DNA of 64,000 nt from an uncultured Acholeplasmatales bacterium (lineage in GTDB: Bacteria; Bacillota_I; Bacilli_A; Acholeplasmatales; Anaeroplasmataceae), in assembly GCA_944324805.1 (NCBI GenBank), contig CALUXS010000002.1, forward strand, positions 62,001 to 126,000, in the 5' to 3' direction. Made by a program: the position numbers and the translations under genes. Below are positions 40,391-50,800 of this stretch, piece after piece. Below the pieces are notes generated by a model. It saw nothing but the letters and a program-made list of their open reading frames with translations. It searched no databases and was not told where the DNA came from. Position 1 is the stretch's first letter, and every line of letters starts with the position of its first letter.

Positions 40391-40942
40391 ATGAGTAAGC
40401 GTTGGTATGTAGTACAAACTTATTCAGGTTTTGAAAATTCAGTTCGTGAGGATCTTGAAAGCCGTAAAGATAGTATGGGTTTACAAAACAAGATATATCA
40501 AGTTTTAGTACCTGAAGAAGAAGTTGAAGTTGTAGATAAGAAAAATGTTAAGAAAACAAAATTAGTTAAAATGTTTCCAGGCTATATTTTCCTAGAAATG
40601 GAAGTAGATGGCGAAATTGATAATGATACATGGTATGTAATACGTAACACTCAAAAGGTTACAGGTTTCCTTGGATCTTCTGGTGGTGGTACTAAACCAG
40701 TTCCAATTCCTCAAGATGAGATGAATCGTATTCTTCAAAAAATCGGTAAGCTTGAAGCTGCTAAGTTTGATATCCATGTTGGTGATAGTGTGGAAATAGT
40801 TAGTGGAATCTTTGCTGGTCAAGTTGGAGTTGTTTCTTCTATAAATGAAGAGAAGGAAGAGTTAGTAGTAATGATTGAAATGTTTGGTGGTCGTGCTACT
40901 CCAAATGAACTTAAATTTACAGATGTAAAGAAGATTGGATAA
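40391..40942 (+). CDS. nusG: transcription termination/antitermination factor NusG
   Basis: The 183-residue protein has the NGN domain (KRWYVVQTYSGFENSVREDL, MFPGYIFLEME, WYVIRNTQKVTGFLGSSGG) and a C-terminal KOW domain (GDSVEIVSGIFAGQVGVVSS). It binds RNA polymerase to control pausing and couples it to ribosomes or Rho. Follows secE by 6 bases. Confidence 0.97.
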   Translation: MSKRWYVVQTYSGFENSVREDLESRKDSMGLQNKIYQVLVPEEEVEVVDKKNVKKTKLVKMFPGYIFLEMEVDGEIDNDTWYVIRNTQKVTGFLGSSGGGTKPVPIPQDEMNRILQKIGKLEAAKFDIHVGDSVEIVSGIFAGQVGVVSSINEEKEELVVMIEMFGGRATPNELKFTDVKKIG

Positions 40943-40943
40943 T

Positions 40944-41171
40944 ATGCTTACAAAAAAGAAAAGGTTAATTGTAATAGTTTTTGGTGCTTTAGTCTTAGAT
41001 GATATTTGCAAAATAATAGATTGTTCCTTAAAGCTAGATGAATTTAATTACGAGTTTTATGGTTTTCTATATTCTATCATTAATGGTAAGGTTGTAATAC
41101 ATTTAGCTTTTATCTATTTATTAATAGTATTGTTAGTATATTTTTGTCTTAATTTTTTCAAAGAAGAGTAG
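40944..41171 (+). CDS. small membrane protein of unknown function
   Basis: The 75-residue protein has a basic start (MLTKKKR), a hydrophobic helix IVIVFGALVLDDICKII, and a long second one (about 47-70, VVIHLAFIYLLIVLLVYFCL). It begins one base after the nusG stop, so expression would rely on coupling as no separate ribosome site is apparent. A strong terminator starts at its stop codon. It separates nusG from rplK, which are normally adjacent. Family not recognised. Confidence 0.6.
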   Translation: MLTKKKRLIVIVFGALVLDDICKIIDCSLKLDEFNYEFYGFLYSIINGKVVIHLAFIYLLIVLLVYFCLNFFKEE

Positions 41172-41197
41172 ATGCTAGAAATAGCATCTTTTTTTTG
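41171..41197 (+). terminator. terminator ending the sigH-like to nusG unit
   Basis: AGATGCTA pairs with TAGCATCT around GAAA, followed by seven or more T. Confidence 0.88.
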
Positions 41198-41208
41198 AAA
41201 TTAACTAT

Positions 41209-41237
41209 TGCAATTAGTTTATCTATTTGTTATAATG
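41209..41237 (+). promoter_or_regulatory. promoter for rplK-rplA-rplJ-rplL
   Basis: TTGCAA, 17-base spacer, TATAAT. Confidence 0.7.
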
Positions 41238-41260
41238 TATAAGCACGTGTATGTACGTGA

Positions 41261-41287
41261 GTGGGAGGAGTAAATCCGTTTGACCAC
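41261..41287 (+). promoter_or_regulatory. putative L1-binding leader element 1
   Basis: GTGGGAGGA ... AATCC ... GACCAC in the rplK leader can fold as an outer GTGG/CCAC stem and an inner GGA/TCC stem with asymmetric internal loops. A 27-base copy with the same layout precedes rplA. L1 is the known autogenous repressor of the L11-L1 operon, so an L1 site is likely. Confidence 0.55.
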
Positions 41288-41314
41288 ATCATTGAAAGAA
41301 GGAGGAAACTAGAG

Positions 41315-41740
41315 ATGGCTAAGAAGGTAGTAAAAGTTGTAAAATTACAAATTCAAGCCGGCAAAGCTAATCCAGCGCCACCAGTTGGTCCAGCACTAGG
41401 ACAAGCAGGCGTTAATATCCCAGGCTTTTGTTCTCAATTCAATGAACAAACTAAAGATAAAATGGGATATGTATTACCAGTTGTAATTTCTGTCTATGAG
41501 GATCGTTCATTTACATTCGTTGTAAAAACACCACCTGCATCAGACTTATTAAAGAAGGCAGCTGGAATTGAGAAAGGTTCCGACAATTCTAAGAAGAATA
41601 CGGTAGCTACAATCTCAAAACAAAAGGCAATGGAAATTGCACAAATGAAAATGCCAGACTTAAATGCTAATGACATTGAAGCGGCTACAAAAATCATCGC
41701 AGGTACTGCAAAAAACATGGGTATCGTTGTCGAAGATTAA
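41315..41740 (+). CDS. rplK: 50S ribosomal protein L11
   Basis: The 141-residue protein matches L11: [20 protein letters not shown] at the start, [17 protein letters not shown], and [18 protein letters not shown]. It forms the GTPase-associated centre with 23S rRNA. ATG 41315 gives the standard length and has AAGGAGG 9 bases upstream; an open frame extending to 41261 overlaps the leader element and is rejected. Confidence 0.97.
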   Translation: MAKKVVKVVKLQIQAGKANPAPPVGPALGQAGVNIPGFCSQFNEQTKDKMGYVLPVVISVYEDRSFTFVVKTPPASDLLKKAAGIEKGSDNSKKNTVATISKQKAMEIAQMKMPDLNANDIEAATKIIAGTAKNMGIVVED

Positions 41741-41775
41741 TTATGTTTTAAGGTTGTTTGAAACAGCCTAAATTT

Positions 41776-41802
41776 GTGGGAGGAAAATCCCGCTTATACC
41801 AC
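41776..41802 (+). promoter_or_regulatory. putative L1-binding leader element 2
   Basis: Second copy: GTGGGAGGA ... AATCCCG ... ATACCAC, with 18 or so of 27 positions identical to the element before rplK and the same pairing scheme. It lies 9 bases before the AGGAGG of rplA. Confidence 0.55.
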
Positions 41803-41819
41803 ATTTTAGGAGGATAAAT

Positions 41820-42521
41820 ATGAAGAGAGGAAAAAAATACTTAGAAGCTGCCAAATTAGTTGATAGCGCAAAAGTATATGATGCTATTGAAGCATTAAGC
41901 TTAGCTTGCAAAACTTCAACTACAAAATTTGATGCTGCTGTTGACGTAGTATTCCGCTTAAACTTAGATCCACGTAAGGCTGAACAAAATATTCGTGGCG
42001 CTATCGTTTTACCTAATGGTACTGGTAAAACTCGCCGTGTTTTAGTTTTATGCCGTGGTGCTAAACAAGCAGAAGCTCAAGCTGCAGGTGCAGATTACGT
42101 TGGCGATAGCGAATACATCCAAAAGATCAACCAAGGTTGGTTTGATTTCGATGTTATCGTAGCTACTCCAGATATGATGGGTGAGTTAGGACGTTTAGGA
42201 CGTGTATTAGGACCTAAAGGTTTAATGCCAAACCCAAAAACTGGTACTGTAACTATGGATGTTGCTAAAGCTGTAGCAGAAATCAAAAATGGTAAGGTTG
42301 AATATAGACCTGATAAGGTTGGTAATATTCACATGACTATTGGTAAAGTGTCATTTGGTCCTGAAAAGCTTGCTCAAAACTTAAAGGTTGTTTATGACAC
42401 ATTAACTAAGGTTCGCCCTTCAACTGTAAAAGGAACTTACATTAAGAATGTATCTGTTGCATCTACAATGGGTCCTGGTGTTAAGTTAAACCCTGATACA
42501 ATTATGGCTGCTAATAAATAA
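41820..42521 (+). CDS. rplA: 50S ribosomal protein L1
   Basis: The 233-residue protein matches L1: [59 protein letters not shown] and [13 protein letters not shown]1 forms the mobile stalk that helps E-site tRNA leave, and represses its own mRNA. Length is typical. Confidence 0.98.
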   Translation: MKRGKKYLEAAKLVDSAKVYDAIEALSLACKTSTTKFDAAVDVVFRLNLDPRKAEQNIRGAIVLPNGTGKTRRVLVLCRGAKQAEAQAAGADYVGDSEYIQKINQGWFDFDVIVATPDMMGELGRLGRVLGPKGLMPNPKTGTVTMDVAKAVAEIKNGKVEYRPDKVGNIHMTIGKVSFGPEKLAQNLKVVYDTLTKVRPSTVKGTYIKNVSVASTMGPGVKLNPDTIMAANK

Positions 42522-42525
42522 TTTT

Positions 42526-42643
42526 ACCAAAGACAGTAGGTGTGCTTAGGCACTTAATTTCTACCGAGGTAGTATAGAATTGATTTTATTAAATCTTCTT
42601 GCTATTTCGGTAAGAAGATTTTAAAATTTTATGGAGGTGTCAC
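42526..42643 (+). ncRNA. ribosomal protein L10 leader with attenuator hairpin
   Basis: The rplJ leader opens with CCAAAGACAGTAGGTG and continues with CTTAATTTCTACCGAGG, the conserved blocks of the L10_leader family that binds the L10(L12)4 complex. Downstream, AAATCTTCTT (42591) pairs with AAGAAGATTT (42612-42621), followed by TTAAAATTTT, a candidate transcription attenuator. Confidence 0.75.
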
Positions 42644-43138
42644 ATGAACAGTTCAATTGAACAAAAGAAAAGTGAAGTTGCTGAATTAGTGGCTAAAATC
42701 CAAGAATCTAAAGCAGTTGTTGCTTTTAAATATCAAGGATTAACAGTAGACAAGTTCATGCAATTACGTCGTGCGATGCGTGCTAATGGCTGTGAAGTTA
42801 AAATTGTTAAGAACAATATTTCACGTCGTGCTGCTAACGAATGCGGTTATGAAGCATTAGCAGAAGCATTAGCTGGTCCTGTTGCTATGATTTTCTCTAA
42901 AGATGACGTAGTAGCTCCAGCAAAACAAATCTTCAAATTCGCTGATGACAACAAATGTGTTGAAGTTGTTAAAGGTGTTGTTGATGGTGATATTTACGAA
43001 TTTGATAAATTAGAAGCTTTATCAAAGTTACCATCTTACGAAACATTATTAACTCAATTAGCTGCTGGTATGTTAGGTACTGTACGTCAGTTAGCAATTG
43101 GTTTAAATATGTTAGTAGAAAAACAAGAAGCCGAATAA
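42644..43138 (+). CDS. rplJ: 50S ribosomal protein L10
   Basis: The 164-residue protein matches L10: [40 protein letters not shown] and [14 protein letters not shown]. It is the base of the L7/L12 stalk. ATG with GGAGGTG 5 bases upstream. Followed by rplL 31 bases later. Confidence 0.97.
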   Translation: MNSSIEQKKSEVAELVAKIQESKAVVAFKYQGLTVDKFMQLRRAMRANGCEVKIVKNNISRRAANECGYEALAEALAGPVAMIFSKDDVVAPAKQIFKFADDNKCVEVVKGVVDGDIYEFDKLEALSKLPSYETLLTQLAAGMLGTVRQLAIGLNMLVEKQEAE

Positions 43139-43169
43139 AATATATTTATTATCTAGGAGGAAAATTACA

Positions 43170-43544
43170 ATGGCTAAATTAACTAAAGAAACTTTTATTG
43201 AATCATTAAAAGAAATGACTATTCTTGAAATTAAAGAATTAGTAGACGCTATGAAAGAAGAATTCGGTATTGATCCATCTGCAGTTGCTGCTGCTCCTGC
43301 TGCTGGTGCTGCTGGTGCTGCTGCTGCTGAAAAGACTGAATTCGATGTAATCTTAAAGTCAGCTGGTGCTGCTAAATTAGGTGTAATTAAAGTTGTTAAG
43401 GAAATCACTGGTTTAGGATTAAAAGAATCTAAAGAATTAGTTGATAATGCACCAAAACCAATTAAAGAAAAAGTAAGCAAGGCTGAAGCTGAAGAAATTC
43501 AAAAGAAGTTAACTGAAGCTGGTGCTGAAGTAGAAGTTAAGTAA
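43170..43544 (+). CDS. rplL: 50S ribosomal protein L7/L12
   Basis: The 124-residue protein has the N-terminal dimerisation helices ([20 protein letters not shown]), an Ala-rich flexible hinge and the C-terminal factor-binding domain ([40 protein letters not shown]). It recruits translation GTPases. Strong AGGAGG site. Confidence 0.98.
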   Translation: MAKLTKETFIESLKEMTILEIKELVDAMKEEFGIDPSAVAAAPAAGAAGAAAAEKTEFDVILKSAGAAKLGVIKVVKEITGLGLKESKELVDNAPKPIKEKVSKAEAEEIQKKLTEAGAEVEVK

Positions 43545-43558
43545 TTAACTTTATAAAT

Positions 43559-43585
43559 GAGCTTAGGTTATCCTAAGCTTTTTTC
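43559..43585 (+). terminator. hairpin terminator after rplL
   Basis: AGCTTAGG pairs with CCTAAGCT around TTAT, followed by TTTTTTC. The upstream ATG at 43557 for the next gene lies at the edge of this hairpin. Confidence 0.75.
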
Positions 43586-43592
43586 TTTAAAT

Positions 43593-44183
43593 ATGAGTCA
43601 CTATTATGATCATGAGGTTAAGGTTTCATCAGCACCACAAACTTTTAACCTTGAATTTAAAAATGAAAAATTTATTTTTCAAACCGATAATGGGGTTTTC
43701 TCTAAAAAGTATATAGATTTTGGGACCTATGTCCTATTAAAAAATTATGTTTCTAACGATATTGATGGTCCTATTTTAGATATGTGTTGTGGCTATGGGC
43801 CGGTTGGAGTCATTCTTGGTAAGCTGACAACTAAGGAAATATATATGACTGAGATAAATGAAAGAGCTTATGAGCTTGCAAAGAAAAATCTAGAAATCAA
43901 TAATGTTTCTGCTAAAATATATTGTGGAGATTTGTATGAAAGTCTTCCTAATATTAACTTTTCAGAAATAATTGTAAATCCACCAATTAGAGCAGGTAAA
44001 AAGACAGTTTTTGCCATCTATGATGGTGCATTAGAAAGGTTAGTTCCTAATGGTTCTTTATGGGTTGTTATTCAAAAGAAACAAGGAGCAGATTCAACTA
44101 AAAAATATTTAACAGATTTATTTACAAAAGTTGAAGTTATCTCTAAGGAAAAAGGCTATCAAATTATTAGATGTATTAAATAA
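43593..44183 (+). CDS. class I SAM-dependent methyltransferase, RsmC/YbxB-type
   Basis: The 196-residue protein is the counterpart of Bacillus ybxB, which lies between rplL and rpoB: MSHYYDHEVKVSS and FQTDNGVFSKKYIDFG at the start, SAM motif ILDMCCGYGPVGVIL, and the target-base motif EIIVNPPIRAG. It probably methylates guanine in 16S rRNA (RsmC-like). ATG 43593 is chosen by homology, since YbxB proteins begin with a similar H-Y-Y stretch; no ribosome binding site is visible there or at ATG 43557. Confidence 0.88.
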   Translation: MSHYYDHEVKVSSAPQTFNLEFKNEKFIFQTDNGVFSKKYIDFGTYVLLKNYVSNDIDGPILDMCCGYGPVGVILGKLTTKEIYMTEINERAYELAKKNLEINNVSAKIYCGDLYESLPNINFSEIIVNPPIRAGKKTVFAIYDGALERLVPNGSLWVVIQKKQGADSTKKYLTDLFTKVEVISKEKGYQIIRCIK

Positions 44184-44208
44184 AAGAGGGAAACCTCTTT
44201 TATTTTTA
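44181..44208 (+). terminator. terminator before rpoB
   Basis: TAAAAGAGG pairs with CCTCTTTTA around a GAAA tetraloop, followed by TTTTTACTTTTTTTT. Confidence 0.88.
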
Positions 44209-44237
44209 CTTTTTTTTAAAAAAAGTTAATTGCAATA

Positions 44238-44266
44238 TTGACTATTTTACACTTTGCCTTTATAAT
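44238..44266 (+). promoter_or_regulatory. strong promoter for rpoB-rpoC
   Basis: TTGACT, 17-base spacer, TATAAT: near-consensus. A 9-base repeat TGCAATATT flanks it (44231 and 44274). Confidence 0.82.
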
Positions 44267-44272
44267 ATTAAA

Positions 44273-44336
44273 ATGCAATATTAGTGGGGGTAGTGCGCCT
44301 TTTATCCCCATATTGACTTGTTGAAGGGGTGGATTT
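44273..44336 (+). promoter_or_regulatory. rpoB leader with mutually exclusive pairings
   Basis: In the leader, TCCCCA (44305-44310) can pair either with the upstream GGGGG (44286-44290) or with AGGGGT (44325-44330), which is the rpoB ribosome binding site. The two pairings exclude each other, an arrangement suited to translational control. No ligand or known family is recognised. Confidence 0.4.
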
Positions 44337-47300
44337 ATGAATTATAAAGTTGTTCAATATGGTAAAAAATCTGAACGTAGAAATTATTCAAAAATTAGAA
44401 CTGATGTTGATATTCCTGATTTAGTTGAAATCCAAACTAAGTCTTTTGATCATTTTGTTAATGTTGGTTTAAAAGAGTTATTTGCTGATGTATCTCCAAT
44501 TTCTTCATATAAAGAAGAGTTGAAGATTTATTTTGACGACTATCATTTTGAAGATGCAAAATATGATATCGTTGAATCTAAGTTACGTGATATTAACTAT
44601 TCACGTCCACTTAAGGTTAAAGTACGTTTAGAAAAAACCGCAACAGGTGAGCAAATTGAACGTGAGTTATTTATGGGTGATATCCCTTATATGACTCCTG
44701 TAGGTACTTTTATTATTAATGGTGCTGAGCGTGTTGTTATTTCCCAAATTGTACGTTCATCAGGTGTTTATTATTCTAAAGAAGTAGATAAAAAGACTGG
44801 TGAAGTTAAATATGCAGGCCAAATTATTCCTACACGTGGTGCATGGATTAATTATGAGATGGGTAGCCGTGATGTATGGTATGCTGAATTAGATCGTTCT
44901 AAGAAAATCCCATTAACTACTGTTTTACGTGCTTTTGGTTTAGACACTAATGAGAAAATTATTGCTTTGTTCGGTGAAGATGAACATTTCACTGCAACAT
45001 TTGAAAAAGATGATTCTACAGACAAAGATGATGCAGTACGTAAAGTATATGCAAAATTAAGAATCGGTGAGGAAAATGTTCCTGCTGATGGTGCTAGACA
45101 CACTATTCAAGATCGTTTATTTAATGATAAACGCTATGACCTTCAAAAGGTTGGTCGTTATAAATACAATATTAAGTTGGATATTTTCCAACGTGCAAAA
45201 GGCTTAACTTTGGCTCGTGATGTAATCGCAAAAGAGGATATTTTTGATGACGAGACAGGTGAGTTAGTTGCACAAGCTGGTGAATTAATCGCTTCTAAAG
45301 GTGCAATTATTGAAGGCGAAGTATTAGAAACATTAAAGGCAAAGCGTGCGGCTTTACGTGAGGTTGTTGATTTAGGCAATACTTTATGTGATGACCCAAT
45401 TTGTGAATTTTTATATGTTTATTCACCAAAATCTGAACAAGAAGTTAAACTTATAGGAAATGATCCTAGAGAAACAGCCCTACATATCACTATGTCAGAT
45501 ATTATGGCTTCTTTCTCATATTATTTCAATTTATATAAAGGTATTGGTACTTTAGATGATATCGATCATTTAGGTAATCGTCGTTTACGTTTGATAGGCG
45601 AATTATTGAAAAATCAATTTAGAATTGGTTTTTCTAAGCTTGAGAAAAATATCGTTGATCGTATGTCAACAGTTGATATCAATGAAGCTACCCCTGAAAG
45701 TTTAATTAATATTAAACCTTTAACATCTTCATTAAAAGAATTCTTTGGTTCAAGCCAATTATCACAATTTATGGATCAAATTAATCCTCTTGCTGAAATT
45801 ACTCAAAAACGTCGTATTTCTGCATTAGGTACTGGTGGTATTGCCCGTGATAGAGCTGGTGTTGAGGTTCGTGACGTTCATAATTCACATTATGGTAGAA
45901 TGTGTCCTATTGAGACACCAGAAGGACCTTCAATTGGTCTTATCACTTCATTAGCAACTTATGCTAAAGTTAATGAATACGGCTTTATTGAATCTCCATA
46001 CTTTGTTGTTAAGAAAGATGAAAATGGTAGAAAGTATGTTTCTACTGATATTGAATATTTATCTGCTGATCGTGAAGATGGCGTTGTAATTGCATCTGCT
46101 TCAACTAAACTTGATGAAGCTGGTCATATTATTGAAGAAAAAGTAATCGGTAGACGTGATGGTGAAACTGAAATCGTTGACCCTGAAGAGGTTGATTACA
46201 TGGATGTTTCTCCAAAACAAATCGTTTCTGTTGCTGCTGCCTGCGTTCCATTCCTAGAGCATGATGATGCTACTCGTGCACTAATGGGTGCTAACATGCA
46301 ACGTCAAGCTGTTCCTATTATTAACCCAGAAAGCCCAATTGTTGGTACTGGTATGGAATATCGTGCTGCAAAGGATAGCGGTAGTGCTTTAATAGCTCGT
46401 ATGCCTGGTGTTGTTCAATATGTTGATGCTAAACGTATTGTAGTAAGAGAAGATAGTGGTGAGTTATATACTTATCATTTATATCAATTCTTACGTTCAA
46501 ATAGTGCAACAGCTATTATGCAACGTCCTATTGTAGAAGCTGGTGAAAGAATTGAACGTGGTGACATTATTGCTGATGGTCAATCTATGAAAAATGGTGA
46601 GTTAGCTTTAGGTCGTAATGTTCGTGTTGCTTTCATGACATGGGATGGTTATAACTATGAAGATGCTGTTATCATGAGCGAAAAGATGGTTTATGATGAT
46701 GTTTATACATCATTACATATTGATGAATTCCAAATTGAGGCTCGTGATACTAAGTTAGGTAAGGAAGAATTTACTACCGAATTACCTAATGTTAGTGAAG
46801 AGATGATTCGTCATCTAGATGCTAATGGTATTGTTATCCCTGGTACAGAAGTTAAAGAAGGAGATATTTTAGTTGGTAAAATTACTCCAAAGGGTGTAAG
46901 TGAGCCAACTCCTGAAGAAAAACTATTATTAGCTATCTTCGGTGAAAAGTCTCGTGAGGTAAGAGATACTTCATTAAAGGTTCCTCATGGTGGTGGCGGT
47001 ATTGTTCAATCAATCCAACACTATAAGAAATCTAATGGTGATGAATTAGCACCTGGTGTTAATGAAGTTGTTCGTGTATATATCGTTCAAAAACGTAAGA
47101 TTAAAGTTGGTGACAAGATGGCTGGTCGTCATGGTAATAAAGGTGTTATTTCAAATATTTTACCTTTAGAAGATATGCCATTTACAGCAGATGGTCATCC
47201 AATTGATATTATGTTAAATCCTCAAGGTGTTCCTTCTCGTATGAATATCGGTCAGGTGTTAGAACTTCATTTAGGTATTGCAGCTAAAAAGCTTGGTTGC

Positions 47301-47861
47301 AAGGTTGCTACTCCTGTATTTGATGGTGCAACTATCGAGGATATTCAACAAATGATGAAGGATGCTAATTTACCTGATGATGGTAAAGAAACATTATATG
47401 ATGGACGTAATGGTGAACCATTTGAAAACAAGGTTAACGTTGGTATTATGTATTTCGTTAAGTTAAGTCATATGGTTGATGATAAATTACATGCTCGTTC
47501 AGTTGGTCCATATACATTAGTTACTCAACAACCAATGGGTGGTAAAGCTCAAAATGGTGGTCAACGTTTCGGTGAGATGGAGGTTTGGGCTTTAGAAGCT
47601 TATGGTGCATCTCATACTTTACAAGAAATGTTAACTGTTAAGTCTGATGATTTAGTTGGACGTAATAAGGTATTTAGAGCTATTACTGATGGTACTCCAA
47701 TCCCTGAGCCATCAATTCCAGAATCATTTAGAGTATTAACTCGTGAATTACAATCTTTAGGTATTCATGTTGAGTTAATTAACGAAAATGGTGAGGATGA
47801 GGCAAATCAATCAATAGTTGATTTGAATGTCGAAGACTATATTTCTAAATTCGGTGCCTAA
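44337..47861 (+). CDS. rpoB: DNA-directed RNA polymerase beta subunit
   Basis: The 1174-residue subunit has the conserved rifampicin-region segments [19 protein letters not shown] and [12 protein letters not shown], then [14 protein letters not shown], the active-site [15 protein letters not shown] and [20 protein letters not shown] near the C-terminus. Length is close to the Bacillus protein (about 1190). Own promoter; rpoC follows after 14 bases. Confidence 0.99.
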   Translation: MNYKVVQYGKKSERRNYSKIRTDVDIPDLVEIQTKSFDHFVNVGLKELFADVSPISSYKEELKIYFDDYHFEDAKYDIVESKLRDINYSRPLKVKVRLEKTATGEQIERELFMGDIPYMTPVGTFIINGAERVVISQIVRSSGVYYSKEVDKKTGEVKYAGQIIPTRGAWINYEMGSRDVWYAELDRSKKIPLTTVLRAFGLDTNEKIIALFGEDEHFTATFEKDDSTDKDDAVRKVYAKLRIGEENVPADGARHTIQDRLFNDKRYDLQKVGRYKYNIKLDIFQRAKGLTLARDVIAKEDIFDDETGELVAQAGELIASKGAIIEGEVLETLKAKRAALREVVDLGNTLCDDPICEFLYVYSPKSEQEVKLIGNDPRETALHITMSDIMASFSYYFNLYKGIGTLDDIDHLGNRRLRLIGELLKNQFRIGFSKLEKNIVDRMSTVDINEATPESLINIKPLTSSLKEFFGSSQLSQFMDQINPLAEITQKRRISALGTGGIARDRAGVEVRDVHNSHYGRMCPIETPEGPSIGLITSLATYAKVNEYGFIESPYFVVKKDENGRKYVSTDIEYLSADREDGVVIASASTKLDEAGHIIEEKVIGRRDGETEIVDPEEVDYMDVSPKQIVSVAAACVPFLEHDDATRALMGANMQRQAVPIINPESPIVGTGMEYRAAKDSGSALIARMPGVVQYVDAKRIVVREDSGELYTYHLYQFLRSNSATAIMQRPIVEAGERIERGDIIADGQSMKNGELALGRNVRVAFMTWDGYNYEDAVIMSEKMVYDDVYTSLHIDEFQIEARDTKLGKEEFTTELPNVSEEMIRHLDANGIVIPGTEVKEGDILVGKITPKGVSEPTPEEKLLLAIFGEKSREVRDTSLKVPHGGGGIVQSIQHYKKSNGDELAPGVNEVVRVYIVQKRKIKVGDKMAGRHGNKGVISNILPLEDMPFTADGHPIDIMLNPQGVPSRMNIGQVLELHLGIAAKKLGCKVATPVFDGATIEDIQQMMKDANLPDDGKETLYDGRNGEPFENKVNVGIMYFVKLSHMVDDKLHARSVGPYTLVTQQPMGGKAQNGGQRFGEMEVWALEAYGASHTLQEMLTVKSDDLVGRNKVFRAITDGTPIPEPSIPESFRVLTRELQSLGIHVELINENGEDEANQSIVDLNVEDYISKFGA

Positions 47862-47875
47862 TAAGGAGGGTCATT

Positions 47876-50800
47876 ATGGCAAAACATTATCAATATATTA
47901 AAATCGGTTTGGCTTCTCCAGAAGAAATCTTATCATGGAGTCATGGTGAAGTAAAAAAGCATGAAACTATAAATTATCGTACCCTAAAACCAGAGCCAGA
48001 AGGATTATTCTGTGAGAAAATATTTGGCCCTATGAAAGATTATCAATGTGCTTGTGGTAAGTCAAAGCGCAGCACTGATAAGGGTAAAGTTTGTGAGAAA
48101 TGTGGTGTTGAATTAACAGAATCACGTGTAAGACGTGAACGTTTAGGACATATTGTTCTTGCTAGTCCTGTTGTTCATACTTGGTTCTTAAAGAATTCTC
48201 CATCTCCACTTGCTATTTTATTAGATATAAAAAATAAAGATTTAGAGAGTATCGTATACTTTGCATCTTATATTGTTATTGACCCAGGCAAGACTCCACT
48301 TGCTAAAAAAGAAATATTAGATGAAGCTAGATATTCTGAAATGTATGAAAGATATGGTAATGCCTTTGTTGCTTTAACAGGTGCAGAAGCCATTAAAAAG
48401 TTATTACAAGAAATTGATTTACAAGCTGAAGAACAAAAATTAAGAAAGAGCTTAAAATCTACATCTAAACAACGTCGTGATAGCGTAATTAAACGTCTAG
48501 AAATTGTAGAGTCTTTCTTAAATTCTACAAATAAACCTGAATGGATGATTCTATCAGTATTACCAGTTATACCACCTGATTTACGTCCTATGGTTCAACT
48601 TGATGGTGGTAGATTTGCTACAACAGATTTAAATGATTTATATCGTCGTATTTTAAACCGTAACAATCGTTTAAAGAAGCAAATTGAACAAGGTGCGCCA
48701 CACTTAATTACTAAGAACGAAAAACGTATGTTACAAGAAGCTGTTGATGCTTTAATTGATAACTCAAAACGTGGTAAAAAAGCAGTTGTTGAAAAGAATC
48801 ATCATTTAAAGAGCTTATCAGATATGTTACGTGGTAAGCAAGGTCGTTTCCGTCAAAACTTACTTGGTAAACGTGTTGATTATTCAGGTCGTTCAGTTAT
48901 CGTTGTAGGACCAAGCTTAAAGATGTATCAATGTGGTATACCACGTGAAATGGCATTAACATTGTTTAAGCCATTTGTTATCCGTGAGCTTGTACGTCAT
49001 AATCAATTATCTGTCCCTGCAGCTAAGAAAACTTGTGAACGTCAAGATGATATCGTTTGGAAATATCTAGAAGAGGTTGTAAGAGAGCATCCTGTATTAC
49101 TTAACCGTGCCCCTACACTTCACCGTTTAGGTATTCAAGCGTTTGAGCCAGTTTTAATTGAAGGTAAGGCTATTCGTCTTCACCCATTAGTATGTACAGC
49201 ATTTAATGCCGACTTCGATGGTGACCAAATGGCTGTTCACGTTCCTCTTTCTGTAGAAGCACAAGCAGAAGCACGTTTATTAATGCTTGCATCTAATAAC
49301 ATCCTTAACCCTAAAGATGGAAAACCAGTTGTTACTCCTTCTCAAGATATGGTTTTAGGTAACTATTATCTAACTATTGAAAGAAGTGGATTAGCAAGTG
49401 AAGGTCATTTCTTCAAGGATTATGATGAAGCATATATGGCATATAAGAACAATGAAATTACACTACATACACGTATTTTCGTTGATCCAAGCTATTTACC
49501 TGTAACTAGATATGCTAGTGCTCCTAAAGGTTCATATCTATTTACTACAATGGGAAAAATGATTTTTAACTCAATCATTCCTGATGATTTCCCATATTTA
49601 AATGAACCAACAGAGGATAACTTAATCAATGTTACTCCTGCTAAATATTTCTTTAATCCAAAAACTGATAATTATGCTGATTTCTTAGCACATGAAGAGG
49701 TTGCTCCATTTAAGAAAAAATATTTAGCTAGAATTATTGCTGAAGTATTTAAGAAATATCAAATTACTGAAACTAGTGCGATGTTAGACCGTCTAAAGGA
49801 TTTAGGATTCCATTATTCAACTAAGTCTGGTATTACTATTTCTATGGCCGACGTTCTTGATTATAAGGGCAAGGAAGCTAGAATTAAGCAAGCTGATCAA
49901 AAGATTGATGCTATTCAAGAGGCATTTGAGCTTGGTTTATTAACAGATAGTGAACGTAAGAACAAAGTAAAGGAAGAATGGAACACAGCTCGTAATGAGA
50001 TTGAAAAAGGTGTTTGGTCTGAACTTCAAAAGCATCGTGATAATGCGATTTTCATGATGGCTGACTCTGGTTCTCGTGGTTCTTCATCTAACTTTGCACA
50101 GCTTGCTGGTATGCGTGGTTTGATGAGTAACACTGCTGGTGAGGCTATTGAGGTTCCTGTTAAGGCTAACTTCCGTGAAGGTCTATCAGTATCTGAATTC
50201 TTTATTTCTACCCATGGTGCTCGTAAGGGTTCTACTGATACAGCGTTAAAAACAGCTGAATCAGGTTATTTAACTCGTCGTCTAGTAGACGTTTCTCAAG
50301 ATGTTATCATTTCTCGTGTTGATTGTGGCACAGAAAAAGGTATGTGGCTTGGTGACGTATTAGGAGATGACGGAAAGGTAATTTTACCAGTTCATGAACG
50401 TGCTATTGGCCGTTATGCTGCAGCTGATATTGTTACTGAAAATGGTGAAGTATTATGTCATCGTAACGAAATGGTTGACGAGGATATTGCCCTAAGAATT
50501 AAAGAGGCAGGATTAAAGAAGCTTTATTTAAGAACTAACTTAACATGTAATTGTACAAATGGTGTATGTATGAAGTGTTATGGACGTAACCTAGCTACAA
50601 ATAAGGTTGTTGAGGTTGGTGAGGCAGTTGGTGTTGTTGCTGCTCAATCAATCGGTGAGCCAGGTACACAGTTAACAATGCGTACATTCCATACCGGTGG
50701 TGTTGCTTCAACAGCTGATATCACTCAAGGTTTGCCACGTGTTCAAGAACTATTTGAGGCTCGTAAGCCTAAAGGTAAAGCTACAATTTCTGAGATTGAT

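Noticed and set aside
41261-41314. GTG start extending L11 by 18 residues
   Set aside because: L11 is 141 residues from ATG 41315 with a perfect ribosome site; the upstream stretch is the L1-type leader element.
43280-43335. GCT-rich tandem repeat
   Set aside because: It encodes the normal Ala/Gly hinge of L7/L12 and is not a microsatellite of separate interest.
43112-43480. 122-codon open frame on the minus strand opposite rplL
   Set aside because: Its Ala-rich stretch is the mirror of the L7/L12 hinge; no ribosome site, and rplL on + is certain.
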